Shown one piece after another: positions 26,656 through 35,456 of a DNA stretch of 35,456 bases. Location of the stretch: positions 1 through 35,456 of the forward strand of contig JABDBG010000021.1 of assembly GCA_013288745.1 (NCBI GenBank), in the 5' to 3' direction. Positions within the stretch are counted from its first letter, which is position 1, and every line of letters begins with the position of its first letter. Below the pieces are notes generated by a model, which saw nothing but the letters and a program-made list of their open reading frames with translations, searched no databases and was not told the origin of the DNA. Position numbers and translations under genes: made by a program. Origin of the DNA: Bacteroidota bacterium (lineage in GTDB: Bacteria > Bacteroidota > Bacteroidia > Chitinophagales > Chitinophagaceae).

Positions 26656-28047
26656 TTATTTTATTGTTTGAATAAATTGAGTCAGGTTTCCTGTTGAGGC
26701 GGCTTTATCTAATTGCGCCAAATACCAATCGCTCATTGTTTCTATATAATCTGTTTGTGAACGATACAATACAAAGGAAGCATTGGTAAGATCTATTAGT
26801 GAAATAAGTCCTGCTTTGTATTGTGCAACTTTTTGTTGGTAGGTATCTTGTGCTGATCGTAATTGAATAGGCAACTCTAATAAATTAGCTCTTGTACTTT
26901 GTAAAGCATCATCTGCTTGTAAGGATGCAGAGGCTAACGCGAGTTTTTGCTGTTGTAATTCATCATCGCTTGCTTTTAATTCATAATTATTAATGTTCAA
27001 CCTGTCTTTTCTGTAAAGTCCGTTGAATAAATTATAAGTAAGATTTAGGCCAACCAGGTAGTTATATCGTTGATAACCCAGGCCATTATCCAATGATTGA
27101 TAATCATTATTGTATCCAATGCTCGAACCTCTTGCCCAGGTAGTAGCAGCCAATGATATTTTAGGTAAAAAACTTTTGCGGATCAATTTGTCATTTGCTA
27201 CATAAATATTCTTCTGCTTTGCATAATAATCTATCAAAGGATTATTGATACTATCTGTTGCAAATTGCACAGAATCTACTTTAATATTTGTGAAACTATT
27301 GCTTGATGTATCAATATTCAATTTCTCTATCGGGATACCTGTAAAGTAGGAGAGCTGTTGTTTTAACTGATTAACACTTCCTAAAGTTTGATTATAGGTA
27401 ATTCTTGTTTTAGATAATTCGGCTTTAGCTAAGGAAGAATCAGAACCCGCTTTGATTCCGCTAGAAGTAAGTGCCTGTATGACACTAAAAATATTTTGGT
27501 ACCTGTCCACATTTTCTTTATCTGCATTCAGTGTGTACTGGCTTTTTAAAATATTAAAATACAATTTGGCAATATTTAATTCAATATAGTATTGTTCTTT
27601 TTGAAGGTCAGCTTCCTGTAAGCCAACATAAGCTTCAGCATTTTTGATTTTGGCGCTGTTTAATCCAAAATTCACCAGGTCGTATTGTCCATAGATTATG
27701 GCAATATTTCCACTTGCCGCATTCATATTGTTTTCGGCATTTACTCCGGAAGAAGTTGAAGGAACAATACCCAATGGGAAATAGCTTCCTGCCATAGAAT
27801 TGTCCGTTCCTACATTTACCTGATCGCTTAAATTTAACTGTGGTAAAAATGAATGTCGCACTTCATTTACTTCTGCTCTAGAAGCATTGATCAATTCTTT
27901 CTTTTGTAACAAGACAGGCAAATGATCATCAGCACTTGCGATCAGATCTGACAGGGTATTTTTTTGTTGTGCAAAAACAGAAAGTGTTGGCAGAAGCAGT
28001 AAGAAGCTTACTAACCAGCTGCACTTTCGTTTACAGAAAGTAGCCAT
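26656..28047 (-). CDS. TolC-like outer-membrane efflux protein
   Basis: Signal peptide; VGLNLTYNLFNGLYRKDRLNI; DLTNASFVLYRSQTDYIETMSDWYLAQLDK. Confidence 0.9.
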   Translation of the reverse strand: MATFCKRKCSWLVSFLLLLPTLSVFAQQKNTLSDLIASADDHLPVLLQKKELINASRAEVNEVRHSFLPQLNLSDQVNVGTDNSMAGSYFPLGIVPSTSSGVNAENNMNAASGNIAIIYGQYDLVNFGLNSAKIKNAEAYVGLQEADLQKEQYYIELNIAKLYFNILKSQYTLNADKENVDRYQNIFSVIQALTSSGIKAGSDSSLAKAELSKTRITYNQTLGSVNQLKQQLSYFTGIPIEKLNIDTSSNSFTNIKVDSVQFATDSINNPLIDYYAKQKNIYVANDKLIRKSFLPKISLAATTWARGSSIGYNNDYQSLDNGLGYQRYNYLVGLNLTYNLFNGLYRKDRLNINNYELKASDDELQQQKLALASASLQADDALQSTRANLLELPIQLRSAQDTYQQKVAQYKAGLISLIDLTNASFVLYRSQTDYIETMSDWYLAQLDKAASTGNLTQFIQTIK

Positions 28048-28087
28048 AAAAAATATTTAAAATAAAAAATGTTGTTGCGGAAGAATC

Positions 28088-28474
28088 TTATGCAACAACA
28101 GGAGGCCCGCGTAAAGAGTGGACGAGCTTATTTGAAGTAGGGATATATTGATCAAACGGTAAATACTTAATTGCAGTTCCGATATAACAAACTGGTGTTT
28201 GTATCGAAATCGTATTCATTACAAGAATACTTTCCGGTTGAAATCTTTTATTTAAAAGAACGGTAGCATGGTTACCGTTTTTCTTATTATTTTGTTTTAT
28301 CCCTAAAGGAGAATTGCTCTGTTGCGTAGTGTAACTATAAGAGCGTATAGTGGTTGCCGGTCCTTTGCCTGTATCAAAATTGAAGAATAACTGCACACCC
28401 AAAAAGGAAATATACAATACCAAAGCAAAAGCCTTGGTTAAAATGGATGATATGTGTTGTTTATTTTTAGACAC
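28088..28474 (-). CDS. Small membrane-anchored protein at the head of the RND operon, unknown function
   Basis: GTG start; one N-terminal TM; C-terminus HSLRGPPVVA; co-directional with the RND genes. Confidence 0.65.
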   Translation of the reverse strand: MSKNKQHISSILTKAFALVLYISFLGVQLFFNFDTGKGPATTIRSYSYTTQQSNSPLGIKQNNKKNGNHATVLLNKRFQPESILVMNTISIQTPVCYIGTAIKYLPFDQYIPTSNKLVHSLRGPPVVA

Positions 28475-28557
28475 TTGTAAAGCAAATTTACTGTTTAATC
28501 ACACTAAATATGGGTTTAATAGAATAAATGACTTGTTAATTTACAGTTACCAATACA

Positions 28558-28585
28558 AAAGGCCTCCCGATAATAGCAGGCCTTT
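28558..28585 (-). terminator. Terminator-like hairpin after thrC
   Basis: AAAGGCCT-N12-AGGCCTTT. Confidence 0.6.
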
Positions 28586-28603
28586 GATTTTTAGCTATTT
28601 ATT

Positions 28604-29902
28604 TTACATACCCAATAAAAAATCTTTTAGTAATTCGCCATCAGCATTGATCACCATGCTCTTCTTTTCAAGCTTTAATTGCTGTTGAACAGTAGGAGGG
28701 ATAGGAATTGTTTCGCCTATAACAGGTTCCACAACATCGTAAAACTTTACAGGATGGGCGGTTTCCAATACAAGTCCTTTTTGTCCGGGATGACTTTGTT
28801 GATATTCTTCTAAAGCCAAATAACCAACCGCACCATGAGGATCCAATAAGTATTTAGTTTTTTGATAAACAGATTTTAAAGTAGTTTTTGTCTGGTCGTC
28901 AGAAATACTAACGCTGCTTAATACTTTTTTCAGGTCGAGGAACTTATTATGGAACAATTCCAGTATACGAACAAAATTGCTCGGATTACCAACATCCATC
29001 GCATTGGATATCGTAGCTACCGCTTTTTTTGGCTGGTAGATTTCCGTCTTCATAAACTCAGGTACAATATCATTGGCATTGCAGGCTGCAATAAAATGTG
29101 TTGCAGGCAAGCCTGTGATGTGCGCTAAGATGCCCGCACAGATATTTCCAAAATTTCCGCTCGGTACTGAAATTACCGGAGGATGCTGTTTATCCGCCCA
29201 TTGTTTGTAGGCAAAGAAATAATAGAACTGTTGTGGTAACCAGCGAGCTACATTGATCGAATTAGCAGAAGTTAAAAATAATTTAAAAGTCAATGATTCA
29301 TCCATGAAAGCAGCCTTCACCATTTGCTGACAATCATCAAATGTTCCTTTCACTTCTAATGCATGAATATTTTTCCCGAGTGTGGTGAGTTGTTTTTCCT
29401 GTACGGAACTTACTTTTCCCGAAGGATATAATATGACTACTTCAACACCGGGCACATCGTAAAAACCATTGGCAACTGCACCGCCTGTATCGCCGGATGT
29501 TGCTACCAATACAATTACTTTTTCTTTTCTATCCTTAACAAAATAACCAAGGCAACGGCTCATGAACCTTGCGCCAATATCTTTGAACGCCAGTGTTGGT
29601 CCGTGATATAATTCCAATGCTGAAATATCATCCGTAATTTTTACAACAGGAATATCAAAGTTGACTGTCTCGCTAACAATGCGGCGCAACTCAGCTTCGG
29701 GGATCGCGTCACCAACATACGGTTTGATCACCTGGTAAGCGATCTCTTCGTTAGAATATTTGGTTATGTTCTCTATCAGATCTTTTGGTACTGTAGGAAT
29801 TGTTTCTGGAAAATATAATCCTTTATCCGGCGCTTGTCCGTTGATGGTAGCTTCTTTAAAATCTACTTTGGGTGATTTTCCGTTAGTGCTGTAATACTGC
29901 AT
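28604..29902 (-). CDS. thrC: Threonine synthase
   Basis: ALELYHGPTLAFKDIGARFMSR; VLVATSGDTGGAVANGF; PSGNFGNICAG. Confidence 0.95.
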   Translation of the reverse strand: MQYYSTNGKSPKVDFKEATINGQAPDKGLYFPETIPTVPKDLIENITKYSNEEIAYQVIKPYVGDAIPEAELRRIVSETVNFDIPVVKITDDISALELYHGPTLAFKDIGARFMSRCLGYFVKDRKEKVIVLVATSGDTGGAVANGFYDVPGVEVVILYPSGKVSSVQEKQLTTLGKNIHALEVKGTFDDCQQMVKAAFMDESLTFKLFLTSANSINVARWLPQQFYYFFAYKQWADKQHPPVISVPSGNFGNICAGILAHITGLPATHFIAACNANDIVPEFMKTEIYQPKKAVATISNAMDVGNPSNFVRILELFHNKFLDLKKVLSSVSISDDQTKTTLKSVYQKTKYLLDPHGAVGYLALEEYQQSHPGQKGLVLETAHPVKFYDVVEPVIGETIPIPPTVQQQLKLEKKSMVINADGELLKDFLLGM

Positions 29903-29947
29903 TGTTCTTAATTGTTAATTGATCTATTGTCGTATTGTTATTTGATA

Positions 29948-30016
29948 GAACGCAGATTTTCAAGATTATTATGATCTATCATGATTTTATCCTGACGATC
30001 ATGATAATCAGCGTTC
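29948..30016. repeat. Palindromic intergenic element between thrB and thrC
   Basis: GAACGCAGATT...ATTATTATGATC ... GATCATGATAATCAGCGTTC imperfect inverted repeat; REP/MITE-like. Confidence 0.5.
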
Positions 30017-30022
30017 CATATT

Positions 30023-30946
30023 TTAATCAATGATGGTAACGCCTGATTTATTGATCGTGGTTACATAAGTATAATAAGGCAAACCGATATTATCATAAAT
30101 ATCTTTCATCACTTTTTCGACTATTTCTGCTGTTGCTTTGTCTTTGCTCAGCATAAAAATGGATGGTCCTGATCCGGAAATACCGCCGCCCAATGCGCCG
30201 GCTTCTTTGCATTTGCTTTTTACGGCGTCGAAGCCCGGGATCAAAATACTTCTAACCGGCTCTATAATTACATCTTCTAATGAGCGGCCAATAAGGTCCA
30301 GATCATTTTGCATAAAGCCTGCTACCAGGCCTGCAATATTGCCCCATTGACGGATAGCATCTTTCAATAAAACTTCTTTGCGTAAGATCTGACGGGCGTC
30401 TGCCGTACGTACTTCGATCTGTGGATGAACGATTGTTACAAACAGATCCGGACAAGGAATACTAACAATATCCAACGGATGGATACTGCGAATCAAAGTA
30501 ACGCCACCATAAATGCAAGGTGCTACATTATCAGCGTGCTTAACGCCTGATGCAACTTTTTCGCCATACATCGCGAAGCGTACAAGATCTTGGTTAGAAA
30601 AAATATTCCCTAATAAATGATTGGCTGCGACAGTAGCGCCCGCAGCACTTGCAGCACTTGAGCCTAAGCCACTACCGGGTTTTATTTTTTTATGGATCGT
30701 AATTTCGAAACCGATATTCTTATTAAGCTCATTGATCATTTCGATCAACGGTGCACCTGCAGTATTTTGTGTTGGATCAGACGGTAAAGGATAACCATCT
30801 GCACTGTGTATAATAACTTCTCTTTTATCAAGTAGCTTCACTTCCATGATATCATTGGGTTCGTGTAAACACAGACCCAATACATCGAACCCGCAAACCA
30901 AATTGGCTACAGTTCCCGGTGCTAAAACTTTTACTTCTTTTTTCAT
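30023..30946 (-). CDS. thrB: Homoserine kinase
   Basis: GHMP kinase motif KPGSGLGSSAASAAGATVAAN; GGGISGSGPSIFML. Confidence 0.95.
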   Translation of the reverse strand: MKKEVKVLAPGTVANLVCGFDVLGLCLHEPNDIMEVKLLDKREVIIHSADGYPLPSDPTQNTAGAPLIEMINELNKNIGFEITIHKKIKPGSGLGSSAASAAGATVAANHLLGNIFSNQDLVRFAMYGEKVASGVKHADNVAPCIYGGVTLIRSIHPLDIVSIPCPDLFVTIVHPQIEVRTADARQILRKEVLLKDAIRQWGNIAGLVAGFMQNDLDLIGRSLEDVIIEPVRSILIPGFDAVKSKCKEAGALGGGISGSGPSIFMLSKDKATAEIVEKVMKDIYDNIGLPYYTYVTTINKSGVTIID

Positions 30947-30947
30947 T

Positions 30948-33392
30948 TTATGCTCTTGACGCTCTTATAATATCAGCAAATACACCAGACGCAGTTACTT
31001 CCGCACCCGCACCCGCACCTTTCACAACCAATGGTTGATCTTTGTATCTGTCAGTAAAGAATAACACTACATTATCTTTTCCATACAAATGATATAGATC
31101 CTGTTGTGGGGTGATATGTTGTAATCCAACAGATGCTTTACCGTTTTCATATTTAGCGACAAATTTTAATTTACTGTCGTCTTTTACTGCGGCATCATAT
31201 ATCTTCTTGAAATGCGCTTCGTTCTTTTCCATCGATTTGTAAAAATCAGCTACGGAACCTGTCATACATTCAGCAGGCATAAAGGTATTGTTCGTGATAT
31301 CATCCATTTCAATTTGTTCACCGGACTCACGTACCAGTATCATTATTTTACGCATTACATCTTTACCACTCAAATCTAAACGCGGGTCAGGCTCTGTATA
31401 ACCTTCATCCTGCGCTTGTTTTACAACAGATGCAAAAGATTTTGTTCCATCATAATTATTGAAAACAAAATTTAATGTGCCGCTTAATACTGCTTCGATC
31501 TTATTTACTTTATCGCCGCTGCGTAACAGGTCATTCAATGTGCCGATGATCGGTAAACTTGCTCCAACATTTGTTTCAAACAAAAAGCTTGTGTTAAATT
31601 CGGTAGCCAGGTTTTTCAATTTTTTATAATAGCCATAAGAAGATGAACAGGCTATTTTATTGCACGCAACAACTGAAATACTTTTCTGTAATAGCTGATC
31701 GTAATAAGTGGCTACTTCTTCATTTGCTGTAACATCAGCAAAGATGGAGTTACGTAAATTTTTAGATTGGATCGTTTGTACAAAACTTGCCATATTCATT
31801 GGTTCGCCAGCATCTAATAATTCTTTCCAGTTGTTTAGATCGATACCATCATTGTTGAACAACATTTTTTTGCTGTTCGCCAATCCTGCAATATTTATTT
31901 TTAAACGAAGGTTATCCAACAAATATTTATGCTGATGCGCCAATTGCGCTACCAGCTTGCTTCCTACATTACCAACGCCGGCGATGAAAAGATGTACTTC
32001 TTTATACACTGTTTCAAAAAACTCTTCATGTAAAACATTGATCGCTTTTTTTACATCATGTACAGATATAACTGCGGAAATATTTCTTTCGGAAGAACCC
32101 TGTGCAATTACGCGAACGTTAACACCGTTACGTCCTAATGTGCCAAACATTTTACCACTGATGCCCGGATGGCTCTTCATATTATCACCCACCAATGCAA
32201 TGATCGACACTTCTTTTTCAACGATCAATGGGTTTACTTTTTTTGTTTCTATTTCGTAAGCAAAAGTATCATCGATCGCTTTCTTTGCTTCATCACCGTT
32301 TGCTTCATCAACACCCACACAAATAGAATGCTCAGAAGAACTTTGCGTGATGATGATCACATTTATTTTTTTGCTCGCTAAAGCTTCGAATAATCTTTTT
32401 GAGAAACCCGGAATACCTACCATACCGCTGCCTTCCAGCATTAGTAAAGCAACTTTATTGATGCTGGAGATACCACGAATGCTTGTGCCATTCTGTGTAG
32501 CGTCCTGTTGAATTACAGTGCCGGCATCTTGCGGAGCAAAAGTATTTTTTACCCAAACAGGGATGCCTTTGCTCATTACCGGTTGTATCGTTGGCGGATA
32601 AATCACTTTAGCACCAAAGTGAGAAAGCTCCATCGCTTCCTGGTAAGATATCTGCGGGATTATTTTTACATTTTTTACAATGCGCGGATCAGCTGTCATC
32701 ATGCCTGATACATCTGTCCATATTTCTAACACATCCGCATTCAATGCGCCGGCTAAAATAGCTGCAGTATAATCAGATCCGCCTCTGCCAAGTGTTGTGC
32801 CTATACCGTTGGCATCTGCAGAAATAAAACCCGGCAAAATAAACAGGTTTGCTTTCGATGCCTTAAAGTAATCGGCTATTTTTTTATTGGTAACAGCAAA
32901 GTCTACCGATGCTGAACCAAAATTTGAATTTGTTGTAATAATTTGTCTTGCATCCACCCATTCGCAAGCGCCTAATTCAGCTTTTAATTTTGCCGCAATT
33001 ATTTGAGATGATAACAGTTCTCCGTAGCTAACGATTCTATCTTTAGTACGTTCCGATAATTCTCCCAGTAAAAAAATACCATTACAGATATCTTCTATTT
33101 CGTTACAAGTAGTTTTAACCCAGCTTAAAACACTGCTTTGTTGTGTAATGGGAATGAGTTCTTTTACAGTCTGCAAGTGCCGTTGCTCTGCTTCCTGTAA
33201 TTTTTGTTTGTATGTCTCATCACCTTTTGCAGCAAGAGAACTGCACAATAATAATGTATCTGTGATACCACCTAAAGCCGAAACGACTACGATGGTTTTT
33301 GTTGCTGTAGATTTATCCTTTACAATTTCTGCTACCTTACTGATGTTTATTGCATTTGCGACTGAACTGCCCCCGAACTTTAAAACCTGCAT
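30948..33392 (-). CDS. thrA: Bifunctional aspartokinase / homoserine dehydrogenase
   Basis: MQVLKFGGSSVANA; GRGGSDYTAAILAGAL; ACT domains; C-terminal VLSGTLNFVFN...YTEPDPRLDLSGKDVMRK. Confidence 0.95.
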   Translation of the reverse strand: MQVLKFGGSSVANAINISKVAEIVKDKSTATKTIVVVSALGGITDTLLLCSSLAAKGDETYKQKLQEAEQRHLQTVKELIPITQQSSVLSWVKTTCNEIEDICNGIFLLGELSERTKDRIVSYGELLSSQIIAAKLKAELGACEWVDARQIITTNSNFGSASVDFAVTNKKIADYFKASKANLFILPGFISADANGIGTTLGRGGSDYTAAILAGALNADVLEIWTDVSGMMTADPRIVKNVKIIPQISYQEAMELSHFGAKVIYPPTIQPVMSKGIPVWVKNTFAPQDAGTVIQQDATQNGTSIRGISSINKVALLMLEGSGMVGIPGFSKRLFEALASKKINVIIITQSSSEHSICVGVDEANGDEAKKAIDDTFAYEIETKKVNPLIVEKEVSIIALVGDNMKSHPGISGKMFGTLGRNGVNVRVIAQGSSERNISAVISVHDVKKAINVLHEEFFETVYKEVHLFIAGVGNVGSKLVAQLAHQHKYLLDNLRLKINIAGLANSKKMLFNNDGIDLNNWKELLDAGEPMNMASFVQTIQSKNLRNSIFADVTANEEVATYYDQLLQKSISVVACNKIACSSSYGYYKKLKNLATEFNTSFLFETNVGASLPIIGTLNDLLRSGDKVNKIEAVLSGTLNFVFNNYDGTKSFASVVKQAQDEGYTEPDPRLDLSGKDVMRKIMILVRESGEQIEMDDITNNTFMPAECMTGSVADFYKSMEKNEAHFKKIYDAAVKDDSKLKFVAKYENGKASVGLQHITPQQDLYHLYGKDNVVLFFTDRYKDQPLVVKGAGAGAEVTASGVFADIIRASRA

Positions 33393-33491
33393 GATCGTTA
33401 TATTTGAATGTATTTATTTAATGTGTTGACAAAGATATTCATTTGATGAAAATAGCTGTACGCCCAATGGTGATATGACTTTTTTTAACCC

Positions 33492-33590
33492 TTAACGGGT
33501 TGCAATAATAGTAATAATAGTGGTAGCTTTTGCAGTCGCAATCGAACTTACAATCGTTGGAATGATATATGGTTTTTTTAGATGTGCCAC
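33492..33590 (-). CDS. thrL: Candidate thr operon leader peptide: (GTG)MAHLKKPYIIPTIVSSIATAKATTIITIIATR*
   Basis: GTG at 33590-33588; Thr/Ile codon run ACC ACT ATT ATT ACT ATT ATT GCA ACC; stop 33494-33492; 99 nt upstream of thrA. In-frame TAG upstream leaves GTG as the likely start. Confidence 0.65.
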   Translation of the reverse strand: MAHLKKPYIIPTIVSSIATAKATTIITIIATR

Positions 33591-33724
33591 TTTTTGGGAT
33601 TCTGAGCGCTAAATTATGTAAATAACTTCTAATCGTGGGAAATTATTCAACATTTTTGAAGTATTTTTGGCCGCATTGACTATTGCAGCCAATTTATCAC
33701 TCTTTTTTAAAAATTTACCTAAAT

Positions 33725-35456
33725 ATGGATCACCAGTCTTCCCGTGGGTTGCAACAATTTAAAAATTCTGTTGGTATAAAATTTCAATTGTATAACAGTT
33801 TATTTACCTCTTTGCCTTTTCACAGAATTGAAAAAACAGGTATTTTATTATCCTTATTGCTGAACATTTGTGAAGATGGATATAGCCAGAAGCAAAGCCC
33901 TACGCAGATCATCGAAGAATTTTTTGTAAAACATACTTCTTATACCGATCAAAAAGAGAAGCTTGATCTGCTGTTTCGTTTTATTCAATTCGTAGAAAGA
34001 CAGATCGTATTATTTGATGCATTGGAAGATGCAGCCTTTAAAGATGTACAGGACCTCGGTGGTGTTGGTTCTTTAAAACAATTAGAAAACGATATTATTT
34101 TATACGATAAAGGCGATGAGCTGACTGCAAAGCTGAAAGATTTTGCGGTACGTTTAGTATTAACGGCACATCCTACACAATTTTATCCGGGTTCTGTTTT
34201 AGGTATCATCAATGATCTGTCTAAAGCGTTGGCAGAAAATAATGCTACGCTGATCAACATGTATTTATTACAGTTGGGTAAAACGCCTTTTTTCAAAAAG
34301 ATCAAACCAACGCCTTATGATGAGGCCGTTAACTTAATATGGTATTTGGAAAATGTATTTTATCCTGCCGCAGGCAGAATAACAACCTTTCTTAAAAAAC
34401 AATTTACCGAAGCGATCAATCCAAATAACCCGATCATGTTCATGGGCTTTTGGCCCGGTGGCGATAGAGATGGAAATCCTTTTGTTACTTCTGAAACCAC
34501 ATTGAAAGTTGCCGAAGCATTACGTGGTGGAATTTTAAAATGTTATTATTTAGAGATACGCCGTATCAGGCGCAGGTTAACATTTAAAGTTGTTGAAACA
34601 ATTTTAAATGACCTGGAACATGAATTATACAACGATGTATTTATTCCGGGTGAACGTACGCATTTAACAAAAGAAGATATCGTATCTAAATTGTTGAAAG
34701 CAAGAGAGGCGCTGATCTACCAGACAAATGGTTTGTTCCTTGACCTGATCGACGGCCTGATCAATAAAGTAGAATTGTTCGGTTTGTACTTTGCTACGCT
34801 AGATGTTAGACAAGAAAGTACCGTTCACGGAAATATCTTAAATGATATTGCGGCTAACTCTGATTTTTTACCGAAAGGATATGCAGACTTTGATGCAGAT
34901 AAAAAGATAGCAGCTTTAACGAGTGTTACAAAACCAGTAAGCGGACTAACATTGAAAGAACCATTATTCAACGACGGATTAGAAACGATCAAAGCGATCA
35001 AAACGATCCAGGGATATAATGGTGAATTAGGTTGTAACCGATATATTATTAGTCAGAATAATAGTGCATTGAATGTATTGGAAGTGTATGGCTTATTTTT
35101 ATTGTGTGGATGGAAACCGGAAGAATTAACTGTTGATATCATTCCTTTATTTGAAACGGTGGATGATCTGCAGAATGCTGCGGAGATAATGAAAACATTG
35201 TACACGAATAAAGCATACGCGGCGCATTTACAAAGAAGAGGAAAACGCCAGACGATCATGTTAGGTTTTTCTGATGGTACAAAAGATGGCGGTTACTTAA
35301 TGGCCAACTGGGGAATTTACAAAGCGAAAGAAGAGCTGACAACAATTTCCAAAGAATATAATATTGATGTCGTATTCTTCGATGGCCGTGGCGGTCCGCC
35401 TGCAAGAGGTGGTGGTAAAACGCATAAGTTCTACTCATCGATGGGTAAAAATATTT
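33725..35456 (+). CDS. ppc: Phosphoenolpyruvate carboxylase, 5' part, runs off the window (absent from the ORF track)
   Basis: ATG at 33725 gives MDHQSSRGLQQF; LTAHPTQFYPGSV, FWPGGDRDGNPFVT, GFSDGTKDGGYLMANW and FFDGRGGPPARGGGKT. Confidence 0.93.
   Translation, partial: MDHQSSRGLQQFKNSVGIKFQLYNSLFTSLPFHRIEKTGILLSLLLNICEDGYSQKQSPTQIIEEFFVKHTSYTDQKEKLDLLFRFIQFVERQIVLFDALEDAAFKDVQDLGGVGSLKQLENDIILYDKGDELTAKLKDFAVRLVLTAHPTQFYPGSVLGIINDLSKALAENNATLINMYLLQLGKTPFFKKIKPTPYDEAVNLIWYLENVFYPAAGRITTFLKKQFTEAINPNNPIMFMGFWPGGDRDGNPFVTSETTLKVAEALRGGILKCYYLEIRRIRRRLTFKVVETILNDLEHELYNDVFIPGERTHLTKEDIVSKLLKAREALIYQTNGLFLDLIDGLINKVELFGLYFATLDVRQESTVHGNILNDIAANSDFLPKGYADFDADKKIAALTSVTKPVSGLTLKEPLFNDGLETIKAIKTIQGYNGELGCNRYIISQNNSALNVLEVYGLFLLCGWKPEELTVDIIPLFETVDDLQNAAEIMKTLYTNKAYAAHLQRRGKRQTIMLGFSDGTKDGGYLMANWGIYKAKEELTTISKEYNIDVVFFDGRGGPPARGGGKTHKFYSSMGKNI

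Noticed and set aside
35053-35438. Two short minus-strand ORFs at the right edge
   Set aside because: They lie antisense within the clear ppc reading frame.
1-35456. CRISPR array, tRNA/rRNA genes, transposase, prophage or toxin-antitoxin module
   Set aside because: None recognised by eye; no regularly spaced direct repeats, cloverleaf sequences or integrase/transposase motifs.

Overview
This is a Bacteroidota chromosomal window, probably Chitinophagaceae-like judging by SusC/SusD, TAnnTTTG promoters and AT-rich intergenic DNA. Left to right it holds: (1) the 3' part of an unknown + strand CDS; (2) a minus-strand operon susC-susD-arylsulfatase-miniORF-sterol desaturase family-rhodanese/thioredoxin-FGE-miniORF; (3) methionine genes (metZ/metB-type sulfhydrylase, OsmC-like, metX); (4) two tandem lipoproteins; (5) a CysG-N/TauE fusion; (6) a PstB/A/C/S-like ABC transporter with an OprP-like porin; (7) an RND efflux operon; (8) thrA-thrB-thrC; (9) the 5' part of ppc on the + strand. 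The most interesting signal is a candidate sulfur/cysteine-responsive regulatory system that the 60-aa ORF track does not show. The long 5' leaders of the SusCD/sulfatase operon and of the porin/Pst-like operon each encode a short ORF with consecutive Cys codons: MLSSLRYTYTALNCIKAITFPCCCCCC* at 11182..11099(-) and MASQLIKPNNAQATISHTAILSLHKGQMVAIINSCCCPNGDI* at 22181..22053(-). Both leaders follow a Bacteroidota promoter with identical geometry (TTTG-N20-TAnnTTTG), and the -33 element lies inside a palindrome-like operator (TAGTCTA-N9-TAGACTA). The operator recurs upstream of the CysG/TauE gene and, in variant form, next to two start codons. This suggests that the Pst-like transporter handles a sulfur compound, and that sulfate-ester scavenging, uptake and siroheme/sulfite functions share one regulon. 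Further finds: two paralogous ~40-aa single-TM mini-proteins in the sulfatase operon, a Thr/Ile-rich leader peptide before thrA, an orphan + strand terminator suggesting an sRNA or antisense RNA upstream of susC, a rhodanese domain lacking the catalytic Cys, and a CysG-TauE fusion. No searches were run; homology calls come from recognised motifs.
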